DNA of 11,132 nucleotides from Pseudomonadota bacterium (GCA_021780395.1 JAJXYU010000151.1:1-11132); one strand, 5' to 3'; positions 1 to 7,002 are shown, counted from the stretch's first letter. Translations and numbers: made by a program. The notes: a model not told the origin generated them from the sequence alone.

Positions 1-54
1 GGCCGCGGACGTCGGCCAAGCCGCGGCGGCGCTGAACGTCGCGCGCCGCACGCC

Positions 55-60
55 GAGGGA
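55..60 (+). promoter_or_regulatory. Shine-Dalgarno site of the LysR gene
   Basis: GAGGGA lies 7 nt before the ATG at 68. It supports that ATG as the start, although the reading frame stays open to the left window edge. Bases 1-54 show nothing I can assign: no promoter-like hexamers and no recognisable coding tail. Confidence 0.5.
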
Positions 61-67
61 CCGGTCG

Positions 68-958
68 ATGCGACTGCCATCACTGAAATTCCTGAAGACG
101 TTCCAGGTCGCCGCGAAGCTCAAGAGCTTCAAGGCCGCGGCCGAGGAGCTGTTCGTGACGCCGTCCGCGGTCAGTCACCAGATCAAGGCGCTCGAGGAGC
201 AACTCGGGGTCACCCTGTTCGAGCGCGGCGCGCGCGGAGTGCGTACGCTCGAGCTCACGGACGCCGGCGCCCATTACCTGGAACATCTGAACGAGATCTT
301 CGCGAAGCTCGAGTCGATCACCGAGCAGCTGCAGCTGCGGTACGGACGGACCATCATCCGTCTGAACGTCCCGCCGTTCTTCGCGAACGAGATGCTTCTG
401 CCGCGGCTGGCGTCTTTCTCGCAGGCGCACGAACACACCGACATCCGCATCGATACGAGCCTCGCCGCGGCGAGGACCCACCCGGCGGAAGCCGACCTGT
501 CGATCGTCGTCGGCTCCGGACCGTGGGAAGGACTGGTGGTGCACGAGCTGTTCCCGCAGAGTTTCATCGTCGCGTGTTCGCCGGCGTTCCTGATCGACCA
601 CCCGATCACCCGGTACGCCGACCTGAACGGCAAGACCTTGCTGGTCCATGAGGAGCGGCGCGAGGCCTGGGAGCGCTGGGCTCACGGGCTCGGGATCGAG
701 TCGATCCAGCCGAACCGGCTGGTCCGACTCGACACGATGTCGGCGGTCGTGCTCGCCGCCGAGCAGGGGATCGGCGTCGGTCTCGTCCCGGCGAGGCTCT
801 GCGCCGACCGGTTCTCGGGCGGCGGGCTCGTGAAGGTGTTCGAGGCCGAGCTCGGGACGAACGAGAGCTACGTGATCCTGCAGCGTCCCGAGGACGGCGA
901 CCGGGACGATCTGCGGGAGTTCACCGAATGGATCGTCGCCGAGTGCCGGCAAGCATGA
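68..958 (+). CDS. LysR-family transcriptional regulator, GcvA-like
   Basis: This 296-residue protein has the normal length and layout of a LysR-type transcriptional regulator, a cytoplasmic DNA-binding protein controlled by a small effector. The N-terminal winged helix-turn-helix covers about residues 5-63: SFKAAAEELFVTPSAVSHQI (20-39) is the recognition region, followed by ALEEQLGVTLFER and a short wing ending in LTDAG. A linker helix runs over about 64-90, and residues 92-290 form the periplasmic-binding-protein-like effector domain. The opening MRLPSLKFLKTFQVAA and the SAVSHQIKALE signature resemble the GcvA group, but the effector cannot be read from the sequence. The start at 68 is backed by a GAGGGA seven bases upstream and by the family's usual N-terminus. 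Its TGA overlaps the folA start codon (ATGA), so the two genes are probably co-translated. It might act on nearby genes, but LysR regulators usually control a divergent neighbour and that side is outside the window. Confidence 0.88.
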   Translation: MRLPSLKFLKTFQVAAKLKSFKAAAEELFVTPSAVSHQIKALEEQLGVTLFERGARGVRTLELTDAGAHYLEHLNEIFAKLESITEQLQLRYGRTIIRLNVPPFFANEMLLPRLASFSQAHEHTDIRIDTSLAAARTHPAEADLSIVVGSGPWEGLVVHELFPQSFIVACSPAFLIDHPITRYADLNGKTLLVHEERREAWERWAHGLGIESIQPNRLVRLDTMSAVVLAAEQGIGVGLVPARLCADRFSGGGLVKVFEAELGTNESYVILQRPEDGDRDDLREFTEWIVAECRQA

Positions 959-1458
959 CCGCCGGCGCCGTGCCGGTCGAATTCGTGGTCGCGGTGTCGG
1001 AGAACGACGTGATCGGCCGCGACAACGCATTGCCGTGGCGTTTGCCGGAGGATCTGCGCCGCTTCAAGGCGCTCACCGTCGGCGGGACCGTGCTGATGGG
1101 CCGGAAGACTTACGAATCGATCGGGCGCACGCTCCCGGACCGACGCAACCTGATCCTGTCGCGCCGCGCGGATCTCGTGGTCGCGGGCGCGACCGTGGTT
1201 CACGACCTGGCGGAGGCGGAACGCGCGGTGCCGCCGGCGCAGCCGCTGCTGGTGATCGGCGGCGCCGAGATCTTCCGGCTGTTCCTCCCGCGAGCGGCGC
1301 GGATCCACCTGACGATCGTGCACGCGCACATCGCCGACGGCGATGCTGTCTTCGACGCATGGCGCGGCGCCGAGTGGCGGGAATCCTTCCGCGAGACCCG
1401 GCACCGCGACGAGCGCCACACGTTCGACTACACCTTCGTGACGCTCGAGAGGTCTTGA
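955..1458 (+). CDS. folA: Dihydrofolate reductase
   Basis: This gene encodes a 167-residue dihydrofolate reductase, which reduces dihydrofolate to tetrahydrofolate with NADPH in the cytoplasm. It supports thymidylate, purine and methionine synthesis. Visible hallmarks are ALPWRLPEDLRRFK (residues 25-38), where Asp33 sits at the place of the catalytic acid (Asp27 in E. coli), GRKTYESIGRTLPDR (49-63) with the NADPH-contacting arginine/threonine segment, VIGGAEIF (100-107), and the closing FDYTFV (157-162). The length matches chromosomal FolA (about 160). An upstream in-frame ATG at 928 would lie inside the LysR gene. The ATG at 955 overlaps the LysR stop as ATGA and gives a normal FolA N-terminus, so I chose it. 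The 3' end overlaps the convergent kmo gene by 31 bp. In many gammaproteobacteria folA follows apaH; here it lies beyond a kynurenine operon and on the opposite strand. Confidence 0.96.
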   Translation: MTAGAVPVEFVVAVSENDVIGRDNALPWRLPEDLRRFKALTVGGTVLMGRKTYESIGRTLPDRRNLILSRRADLVVAGATVVHDLAEAERAVPPAQPLLVIGGAEIFRLFLPRAARIHLTIVHAHIADGDAVFDAWRGAEWRESFRETRHRDERHTFDYTFVTLERS

Positions 1459-2813
1459 GCGAGCGGTACGAGCTCCGCTTCGATGATGCGCTGCGCGGCG
1501 TCGAGATCGATGTCGGCGAGGCTCGACGCGTGCGCCGAGAGGGCGGCCAGGAGCCGTGCCTGAACCCGCCCGCGGCGTTCGGCGACCTGGTAGGGGATCT
1601 CCGGATGGAACATCACCATCGAGTAGCGCGGGATGAAGCGATCCGGCAGCCGGCGTTCGAGCTCGTGGGCGAGCGCGCTCTGCACCTGGAATTGCGGATC
1701 CACGACCTTCGCCCGCATCTCCGCGTAGTTCTCGAGCGACATTGCGGCGATCGCGTCGGCGTTCGGCTTGCGCTGCGCATAGAATGCCGCGAACCGGGAC
1801 TCCCAATCCGGGTGCGCTGCGATGCACTCATCGAGCGCAAGGCAGTCTTCGAAACAACAGTTCATTCCCTGGCCATGGAACGGGACCACCGCGTGCGCGG
1901 CGTCGCCCACCAGGACGACCTGGTCGCGATGATGCCAGGGGGTCGCCCGGACGGTGCCGAGGAACCCCACCGGACGTTCGCGCCATTCGGCCGTGCGCTG
2001 CGGCATCAGCGGCGCGACGTCCGGGAAGCCTGAGTCGAAGAACTGCGCGGTCGTCCGTTCGTCGACCAGGCTCTCGAAGCTCGGCGAGCCATGGCGCCGC
2101 AAGAACAGGGTCGCGGTGAAGCTGCCATCGTCGTTTGGCAACGCAATCAGCATGTGATCTCCCCGCGGCCAGATGTGCAGCGCCTCACGCAGCAGCGCCG
2201 CGTCGCCGGTGGCCGTCGCGGGGATCGACAGTTCCTTGTAGCCGTGCTCGAGCGGCTCTTCGCGCGCGTCGATCCGGTGCGTCTCCGCGAGACATCGGCG
2301 CACGCGTGAACCCGCGCCGTCGCAGGCGATCAGCGGGCGCATCGGCACTTCGACCCGGTGACCGCCGGAATCGCCGATCACGGCGTGCCCGGTACGCCAG
2401 TCGATCGCCTCCAGCCGGTGCTCGAAGCGCACGTCGACCCCGTATTCGGTGACCGCGACGTCGAGGAGCAGGCGTCCAAGCGCTGCGCGGGAGATCGAGT
2501 AGATCGTCTCGTCCGGTCGGGTCCCGTACGGCTGCAACGTGATGCGGCCACCACGCTCATGAACGCAACGGCCGCGCATCCGCACCAGGCCCGCTCGCAG
2601 CCGGTCGAGGACCTCGACCCGCTCGAGCGCACGGATCCCGCGTGCGCCGAGAGCCAGGTTGATCGAGCGTCCGGATTCTTCGGGATGCCGGCGCGGATCG
2701 GGTCGGGCCTCGTACACGACGACCCGGAATCCGCGGCGCCGGAGCAGGATCGCGAGCAGCGCCCCGGTCGGTCCAGCGCCGACCAGCGTGACCAATGGCG
2801 CCGCGCCGCTCAC
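1428..2813 (-). CDS. kmo: Kynurenine 3-monooxygenase
   Basis: This 461-residue FAD-dependent aromatic hydroxylase converts L-kynurenine to 3-hydroxykynurenine with NADPH and O2. The N-terminal Rossmann motif is VGAGPTGALL (11-20), with the acidic end of the fold at VVVYEARPDPRR (31-42). The kynurenine-hydroxylase signature GRSINLALGARG follows at 48-59. The DG motif is ACDGAGSRVRR (163-173), and the second FAD motif is GDAAHAVVPFHGQGMN (303-318). NYAEMR (362-367) is another segment conserved in this family. The length is close to the usual 450-480. The start is a GTG overlapping the kynureninase stop in a GTGA 4-bp overlap, so translation is probably coupled. The last codons overlap folA, which runs the other way. 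The bacterial enzyme lacks the C-terminal membrane anchor of the eukaryotic one, and no hydrophobic tail is seen here. It is the last gene of the visible kyn operon and acts first in the pathway segment. Confidence 0.96.
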   Translation of the reverse strand: MSGAAPLVTLVGAGPTGALLAILLRRRGFRVVVYEARPDPRRHPEESGRSINLALGARGIRALERVEVLDRLRAGLVRMRGRCVHERGGRITLQPYGTRPDETIYSISRAALGRLLLDVAVTEYGVDVRFEHRLEAIDWRTGHAVIGDSGGHRVEVPMRPLIACDGAGSRVRRCLAETHRIDAREEPLEHGYKELSIPATATGDAALLREALHIWPRGDHMLIALPNDDGSFTATLFLRRHGSPSFESLVDERTTAQFFDSGFPDVAPLMPQRTAEWRERPVGFLGTVRATPWHHRDQVVLVGDAAHAVVPFHGQGMNCCFEDCLALDECIAAHPDWESRFAAFYAQRKPNADAIAAMSLENYAEMRAKVVDPQFQVQSALAHELERRLPDRFIPRYSMVMFHPEIPYQVAERRGRVQARLLAALSAHASSLADIDLDAAQRIIEAELVPLAQDLSSVTKV

Positions 2814-4069
2814 GACCGGACCGCGGCGGCGAGTGCGGTCACGGCTCGTCGAACGTCGCTGAAGGAGTTGTAAGCCGGGGCCGGCGCGAGCCGCAGCACG
2901 TCCGGTTCACGCCAGTCGGCGACGACGCCCGCCGCCGTGAGTCGTTCGACCACGCGCCGGCTGTCCGCGCGCAGCCGCAGGCTGAGCTGGCAGCCGTGCG
3001 CTGCGGGCTCGCTCGGCGTCAGGATCTCGAGACTGTCCCGCGGCAGCGCCTGCGCGAGCGACCGGCGCAGGAACCCGGTCAACGCGAGCGACTTCTCCCG
3101 CAGACGCGCGAGACCCGCGCGTCGCAGGATCTCGAGCGACGCCAGGAGCGGTGCGGCTGCGAGCACCGGCGGATTGCTGAGTTGCCAGCCTTCGGCGCCG
3201 GCGATGGGCGTGAAATCCGCAGGCATCGCGAAACGCGTGTCCGGATCGTGGCCCCACCAGCCGGCGAATCGGGGAAGATCGACGCGCCGGGCATGCCGTT
3301 CATGCACGAAGGCGCCGCCGATCGCGCCCGGGCCGCCGTTCAGGTATTTGTAACTGCACCAGACCGCGAAGTCGACGTCCCAGTCGTGCAGCCGCAACGG
3401 CGTATTGCCGATCGCATGCGCGAGGTCGAGCCCGATCCGGGCGCCGGCCGCGCGGGTGGCGGCGGCGAGCGGTGCGACCTCGAGGCACTGGCCCGTGAGG
3501 TATTGCACGCCGGGCAGGAGCACGAGCGCGAGGTGCGCACGGTTGCGTTCGATCGCGGCGAGGAGATCCTCGGTGCGCAGGCACTCTTCGCCCGGCCGGG
3601 GGGCGACCTCGACCAGGTGAGCGGATGCGTCGAGGCCGTGGAACGCGAGCTGGGAGACGACCGCATATCGATCGGACGGAAACGCCGGCTGCTCGATCAG
3701 TATCCGGTTCCTCGCCGGCGTCGGCCGGAAGAAGCTCACGAGCAGCAGGTGCAGGTTCACCGTCAGCGAATTCATCGCGACGACCTCGGTCGGCATCGCC
3801 CCGCACAGCTCGCCGAGCGGTGACGCGAATCGTTCGTGGTACCGCATCCAGGCCCGTGGCCCGTCGTGATGCCCGAGCACCGCCCGGTCCCGCCAGATCG
3901 CGAGCTCCTGCTCGATGCAGGCGGCCGCCGCCCGCGGTTGCAGGCCGAGCGAGTGACCGCATAGATAGATCGTCCGGCGACCGGCCGGGTCGACGGGATG
4001 ATGAAACTCGGCCGCGAAAGGTGCGAGCGGGTCGCGCGCGTCGAGCGCCGCTGCGTCGTCCGCGGTCAT
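2810..4069 (-). CDS. kynU: Kynureninase
   Basis: This 419-residue PLP-dependent hydrolase cleaves 3-hydroxykynurenine to 3-hydroxyanthranilate and alanine (or kynurenine to anthranilate). It has the fold-type I aminotransferase layout: TIYLCGHSLGLQPR (33-46) near the N-terminus, AFPSDRYAV (129-137), LDLAHAIGNTPL (214-225) with the PLP-ring aspartate Asp215, and CSYKYLNGGPG (238-248), where Lys241 should carry the Schiff base. GWWGH (270-274) is also typical of the family. The length fits bacterial KynU (about 415-425). The ATG at 4069 overlaps the upstream dioxygenase stop in ATGA, and the stop overlaps the kmo GTG, so it sits in the middle of a fully coupled three-gene operon. Because kmo and 3-hydroxyanthranilate dioxygenase flank it, 3-hydroxykynurenine is the likely physiological substrate. 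The PLP cofactor connects it loosely to pdxA further along the window. Confidence 0.96.
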   Translation of the reverse strand: MTADDAAALDARDPLAPFAAEFHHPVDPAGRRTIYLCGHSLGLQPRAAAACIEQELAIWRDRAVLGHHDGPRAWMRYHERFASPLGELCGAMPTEVVAMNSLTVNLHLLLVSFFRPTPARNRILIEQPAFPSDRYAVVSQLAFHGLDASAHLVEVAPRPGEECLRTEDLLAAIERNRAHLALVLLPGVQYLTGQCLEVAPLAAATRAAGARIGLDLAHAIGNTPLRLHDWDVDFAVWCSYKYLNGGPGAIGGAFVHERHARRVDLPRFAGWWGHDPDTRFAMPADFTPIAGAEGWQLSNPPVLAAAPLLASLEILRRAGLARLREKSLALTGFLRRSLAQALPRDSLEILTPSEPAAHGCQLSLRLRADSRRVVERLTAAGVVADWREPDVLRLAPAPAYNSFSDVRRAVTALAAAVRS

Positions 4070-4584
4070 CCCGTGGGCGCTTCGAGCACGGCGCCGCAGG
4101 ATCGGCAGGTGCGTCGTTGCAGGTCGGAATAGAATCGATCGAAGATCGCCGGCAGCTCGGTCCCTATGTCATCGACCGGCACGCGCTCCATATGCAAGCG
4201 ATTGCCGCATCGTTCGCAGTACCAGGAAAACCCGTCGAACTCGCCGGGGCGGCGGCGGCGCTCGACCACGACGCCGATCGTGGCGGCGGGCCGCTGCGGC
4301 GAATGCGGAATCTCCGCGGGCAGCAGGAAGATCTCCCCCTCGCGAATCGGCACGTCGACCGAGCGTCCGTCCTGGATCGTGCGCAGCAGGATGTCCCCCT
4401 CGACCTGGTAGAAGATCTCCTCGCCCGGGTCGTGGTGGAAGTCCTTGCGCCGGTTCGGGCCGCCGACGACCATCACGATGAACTCGCTGTGCTCGAACAG
4501 GAGCTTGTTGCCGACCGGCGGCCGCAATTGCGCGCGGTTCCGCTCGATCCACCGGGCGACGTCGAAGGGCGGGGCGATGGCCAT
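4066..4584 (-). CDS. nbaC: 3-Hydroxyanthranilate 3,4-dioxygenase
   Basis: This 172-residue cupin iron dioxygenase opens 3-hydroxyanthranilate to 2-amino-3-carboxymuconate semialdehyde, which cyclises to quinolinate for NAD synthesis. Compared from memory with the Cupriavidus metallidurans enzyme (174 residues), the metal ligands correspond to His50, Glu56 and His94. Substrate-contact residues correspond to Arg46, Arg98 and Glu108. GGPNRRKDFHHDPGEE (41-56) and HSPQRP (94-99) are family signatures. The C-terminal part carries two CxxC pairs, CERC (123-126) and CRSC (160-163), the rubredoxin-like second metal site found in bacterial but not mammalian enzymes. The start aligns with the family N-terminus (APPFDVARWIERN). 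No ribosome-binding site precedes it; instead a TATAAT ends 6 nt before the ATG. It is the first gene of the kyn operon. The symbol follows bacterial usage; haao or kynC would also be understood. Confidence 0.95.
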   Translation of the reverse strand: MAIAPPFDVARWIERNRAQLRPPVGNKLLFEHSEFIVMVVGGPNRRKDFHHDPGEEIFYQVEGDILLRTIQDGRSVDVPIREGEIFLLPAEIPHSPQRPAATIGVVVERRRRPGEFDGFSWYCERCGNRLHMERVPVDDIGTELPAIFDRFYSDLQRRTCRSCGAVLEAPTG

Positions 4585-4590
4585 CGCGGA

Positions 4591-4596
4591 ATTATA
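4591..4596 (-). promoter_or_regulatory. -10 box of the kynurenine operon, possibly leaderless
   Basis: On the minus strand the perfect hexamer TATAAT is followed by TCCGCG and then the dioxygenase ATG. A start site 6-7 nt after the -10 would fall on or next to the A of the ATG, giving a leaderless mRNA. The lack of any Shine-Dalgarno sequence agrees with this. No good -35 hexamer is present at 15-18 nt (the candidates share two or fewer bases with TTGACA), so an activator may be needed. This is sequence inference only. Confidence 0.6.
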
Positions 4597-4679
4597 CCGG
4601 CCGTGGGAAACTTCGGAGCTGGCGCGAGGGTCAGATGGTGCACGCGAGTCGGTCGGTCAGGAGGTCGTACGGGGTTCGT

Positions 4680-5285
4680 ATGCGGTCGTTGAAAGCGAGC
4701 TCGGTCCTTGGGGTGCTGTTGGTGCTGGGTGGCGGCCGCGCCTTCGCCGCTTCCGGCGTGCCGATCCGGGCCGTCTGGAGGGAGCACCGGGTCGAATTCA
4801 CCTATCTCGGGCGCACCTCGAGCTATTCCTGCGATGGCCTGATCGACAAGATCCGGGTGATCATGACCACTCTCGGCGCACGGGCACGTTTGCACATCGT
4901 CGGGAGCGGTTGTCCCGACTACGGCCGGCCGGCGGGCCCGAACTCGATCGGGCCGACCTTGAGCATCCGGTTCTTCGCGCCGGCGTTACCCGACCCGGCG
5001 GAGAAGCCGCACGGTCGCGGCGACCTCGCGCCCGTCGACGCGGACTTCGTGCCGTTCGCGATCGTTCCCGATGAGTTTCGCGACATGAGCGTCGGCGACT
5101 GCGAACTCGTCGAGGAGTTCGCCGACCAGATCCTGCCGATGTTCACCACCCGCGGGGTGCACAAGAACATCACCTGCGTACCCTACGAACTCGCCGGCAG
5201 CGACTACTCGGTACGCGGCGAGGTGCTGCGGGCGTTGCCGGCGAACGAAGCCCGGGGCACGGGCGCCGCGCGGTCGATGCGCTGA
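4680..5285 (+). CDS. Unrecognised exported protein with four cysteines
   Basis: I do not recognise this 201-residue protein. From the ATG at 4680 it begins with a classical signal peptide: positive MRSLK, a hydrophobic stretch SSVLGVLLVLGGG, and an AFA/AS cleavage site near residue 23-24. It is therefore probably periplasmic or secreted. The mature part has exactly four cysteines (51, 78, 141, 166), an even number that could make two disulfides. It contains SYSCDGLIDKIRV, then SGCPDYGRP, then a beta-like LSIRFFAP and a polar C-terminal half. No catalytic motif or transmembrane segment is seen after the signal. An earlier ATG at 4635 (behind GAGGG at 4626-4630) would add 15 residues and lengthen the n-region unnaturally; AGGAGGT at 4659-4665 and GGGG at 4671-4674 are possible ribosome sites for 4680. 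It is divergent from the kyn operon (95 bp apart) and convergent with apaH, so it looks like a single-gene unit. Base composition is like its neighbours. Confidence 0.75.
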   Translation: MRSLKASSVLGVLLVLGGGRAFAASGVPIRAVWREHRVEFTYLGRTSSYSCDGLIDKIRVIMTTLGARARLHIVGSGCPDYGRPAGPNSIGPTLSIRFFAPALPDPAEKPHGRGDLAPVDADFVPFAIVPDEFRDMSVGDCELVEEFADQILPMFTTRGVHKNITCVPYELAGSDYSVRGEVLRALPANEARGTGAARSMR

Positions 5286-5288
5286 AGA

Positions 5289-5304
5289 CGCGGCGGGCGC
5301 CGCG
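5289..5304. terminator. Hairpin in the convergent gap, possible weak bidirectional terminator
   Basis: A perfect 6-bp stem CGCGGC / GCCGCG with a 4-nt GGGC loop fills almost all of the 20-bp gap between the exported-protein gene and apaH, which converge here. Neither side has a proper T run (the minus strand has only TCTTC), so intrinsic termination would be weak. Such short GC palindromes are common in GC-rich DNA, and only the position argues for function. Confidence 0.3.
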
Positions 5305-5305
5305 G

Positions 5306-6136
5306 TCAATCGAACTGCGCCGCCTGCGGGCACGCAACCGATACCGGCTCCGCGCCCTCGACGTCGAGCCGCAGCGCGCTCAGCCGTTCTCCCCAGACGC
5401 AGCCGGTGTCGAGTCCGACGACGTCGGCGTTGCGGTGGAAGCCGAGCGTCGACCAATGCCCGAAGACGATCCGCGATCCCCGCCATGCGCGGGCGGGGAA
5501 CTCGAACCAGGGAATCCAGCCGCGACGACGGGATCGTTCGGGTGCCTCCTTCGCGCGCAGCACGAGCCGGCCCTCGGCGTCGACGACCCGCAGGCGGGTC
5601 AGGCAGTTCACGATGAAGCGGGCGCGCGCCGTTCCCTCGAGCCGCTCGTCCCAGCGGTCCGGGCCGTCGCCGTACATGCCGGCGAGGGTCCGCTCCGGCG
5701 TGCGCTGCAGGGCCTGCTCGACTTCACGCGCGCAGCCGATCGCGGTCGGGATCGTCCACTGGGGCGCGAGTCCCGCGTGCAACAGAACCCAGCCCAGGGC
5801 CGGATCCGGGTGGATCAAAGGACGCGCGAGCAGCCAATCGAGCAGTGTCCGACGGTCGGGTGCCTCGAGCAGCGCGGACAGCGTGTCGCCCGGCCGCTCA
5901 TGCGCCTGGCCGAAGGCGACCGCCAGGCAGTGCAGGTCGTGGTTGCCGAGAACGACGACCGCGGACTCGCCGAGCGCGTGGACCCGGCGCAGCACGCCGA
6001 GCGAGTCCGGGCCGCGATTCACCAGGTCGCCGACGAACCAGAGCCGATCGCGACCAGTCGAGAAATCGAGGCGTTCTAGCAGCGCGGCGAGGGCCTGATC
6101 GCAGCCTTGGACGTCGCCGATCGCGTACAGCGCCAT
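5306..6136 (-). CDS. apaH: Symmetrical bis(5'-nucleosyl)-tetraphosphatase
   Basis: This 276-residue calcineurin-like phosphoesterase hydrolyses Ap4A to two ADP and also removes nucleoside-tetraphosphate caps from bacterial RNA. The metallophosphatase motifs are all present: GDVQG (7-11), GDLVNRGP (36-43), GNHD (64-67), HAG (120-122), and late FGHWSTLG (225-232) followed by GLDTGCVWG (241-249). The length matches E. coli ApaH (about 280). The start MALYAIGDVQG fits the family's usual N-terminus. It lies 21 bp downstream of apaG, as in other gammaproteobacteria, and is presumably co-transcribed with it. No strong ribosome-binding site is seen. It ends the minus-strand cluster, meeting the convergent exported-protein gene after 20 bp. 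Confidence 0.96.
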   Translation of the reverse strand: MALYAIGDVQGCDQALAALLERLDFSTGRDRLWFVGDLVNRGPDSLGVLRRVHALGESAVVVLGNHDLHCLAVAFGQAHERPGDTLSALLEAPDRRTLLDWLLARPLIHPDPALGWVLLHAGLAPQWTIPTAIGCAREVEQALQRTPERTLAGMYGDGPDRWDERLEGTARARFIVNCLTRLRVVDAEGRLVLRAKEAPERSRRRGWIPWFEFPARAWRGSRIVFGHWSTLGFHRNADVVGLDTGCVWGERLSALRLDVEGAEPVSVACPQAAQFD

Positions 6137-6157
6137 CGTCCAGAAGCCGCCGTGACG

Positions 6158-6544
6158 TTAATGCAGCACGCCGGGCATCGCCAGCCGGAAAGGCGCAATC
6201 GGCGCGTCGAAGCGCCGGCCGTCGTCGTCCTGCATCTGGTAGCTGCCTTGCATCGTGCCGACCGGCGTCTCGATCACCGCGCCGCTGGAGTAGCGGAATC
6301 CCTGCCCCGGCTTGAGATAGGGCTGTTCACCGACGACGCCGTCGCCGCGCGTCTCCTTGGTGTTGCCGTTCGCATCGGTGATGATCCAGTGACGGGTGAG
6401 GAGCCGTGCCGGAATGGGTCCCTCGTTGCGGATCGTGATCGTGTACGAGAACACGAAGCGCTTGTCGCGCGGGTCGGACTGTTCTTCGAGATACGCGGTC
6501 TCGACATCGACCTGGATCTTGGGCGTCTGCGATTCGGCGTTCAT
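6158..6544 (-). CDS. apaG: ApaG-domain protein
   Basis: This 128-residue protein consists of a single ApaG/DUF525 domain, an immunoglobulin-like beta sandwich of unsettled biochemical role. Salmonella CorD (ApaG) was linked to Co2+/Mg2+ efflux phenotypes, and the domain also occurs in eukaryotic F-box and polymerase-interacting proteins. Recognisable segments are [14 protein letters not shown] (30-43), [13 protein letters not shown] (48-60), [20 protein letters not shown] (69-88), and GTMQGSYQM (96-104). The length is the usual 125-130. GGAAGG directly abuts the ATG and GGGAG lies a little further upstream, so initiation is not perfectly spaced. It is 19 bp downstream of the universal stress gene and 21 bp upstream of apaH; all three read as one transcription unit. 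Confidence 0.95.
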   Translation of the reverse strand: MNAESQTPKIQVDVETAYLEEQSDPRDKRFVFSYTITIRNEGPIPARLLTRHWIITDANGNTKETRGDGVVGEQPYLKPGQGFRYSSGAVIETPVGTMQGSYQMQDDDGRRFDAPIAPFRLAMPGVLH

Positions 6545-6563
6545 CCTTCCGTCTCCCGCGCCA

Positions 6564-6995
6564 TCACTTCACGCGAACGGCGAGCACGTCGCAGTGCGCC
6601 GCATGCAGCACCGTGTCCTCGGTGAGGTTCACCAGGATTGCGAGGCCATGGCGTTCGCGGCTGCCGAGCACGATCAGATCCGCGCCTTCCTGCTCGGCGA
6701 CGCGCAGAATCTCAGCCTTCGTGTTGCCGGCTTCGACCCGGCAGCTCGCGCGCTCGAGACCGGCGGCGTGAACGAGCGCCTCGAGCTTCTGGCGCGCCCG
6801 CTGGACCAACGCGTCCTCGATCCTCACCGGCGGCATCAGCGACTCGCCCATCGCCTCGACCGGCACGTACTCGACGACGTGCAGCGCGACGGTCGCGGCA
6901 TTCGACCACGCGGCGATCCGGCGACCGGCCGCCGCGACGTCCGCACTGCGCTCGGAGAGATCGAGCAGCAGCAGGATCTTTCGATAGTCACCCAT
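6564..6995 (-). CDS. Universal stress protein family (UspA domain)
   Basis: This 143-residue protein has one Usp domain, an alpha/beta Rossmann-like fold that forms dimers and is often induced by starvation or stress. It opens with [14 protein letters not shown] (4-17), carrying the usual aspartate at 12. Its second half shows [15 protein letters not shown] (104-118) and ends CDVLAVRV (135-142). In ATP-binding Usp proteins a G-x2-G-x9-G-(S/T) loop lies here. This protein has Gly111, but the second glycine is Glu114 and the final G-S is replaced by Asn123-Leu124, so it may not bind ATP, as is true of E. coli UspA itself. It is inserted between rsmA and apaG, 48 bp after rsmA and with its own -10 box, so it may be stress-regulated independently and drive apaGH. 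The start fits the family N-terminus, with no Shine-Dalgarno sequence. Confidence 0.92.
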   Translation of the reverse strand: MGDYRKILLLLDLSERSADVAAAGRRIAAWSNAATVALHVVEYVPVEAMGESLMPPVRIEDALVQRARQKLEALVHAAGLERASCRVEAGNTKAEILRVAEQEGADLIVLGSRERHGLAILVNLTEDTVLHAAHCDVLAVRVK

Positions 6996-7002
6996 GCGGC
7001 AG

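Noticed and set aside
1..67. Possible longer LysR start or the tail of an upstream gene
   Set aside because: The LysR frame is open to the edge, but the ATG at 68 has a good ribosome site and matches the family start; 67 bases are too few to identify anything else.
80..1030. 316-codon minus-strand frame over the LysR gene
   Set aside because: It is rich in Arg, Pro and Leu, has no domain and mirrors the LysR gene; typical of antisense frames at this GC content.
1035..2033. 332-codon plus-strand frame across folA and kmo
   Set aside because: It spans two clear genes out of frame or antisense, with Arg/Gly/Ala-rich composition and no motif.
1428..4584. 2-Nitrobenzoate catabolic cluster (also uses 3-hydroxyanthranilate dioxygenase)
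   Set aside because: That pathway has no need for kynureninase and kynurenine monooxygenase; all three genes together fit the kynurenine route.
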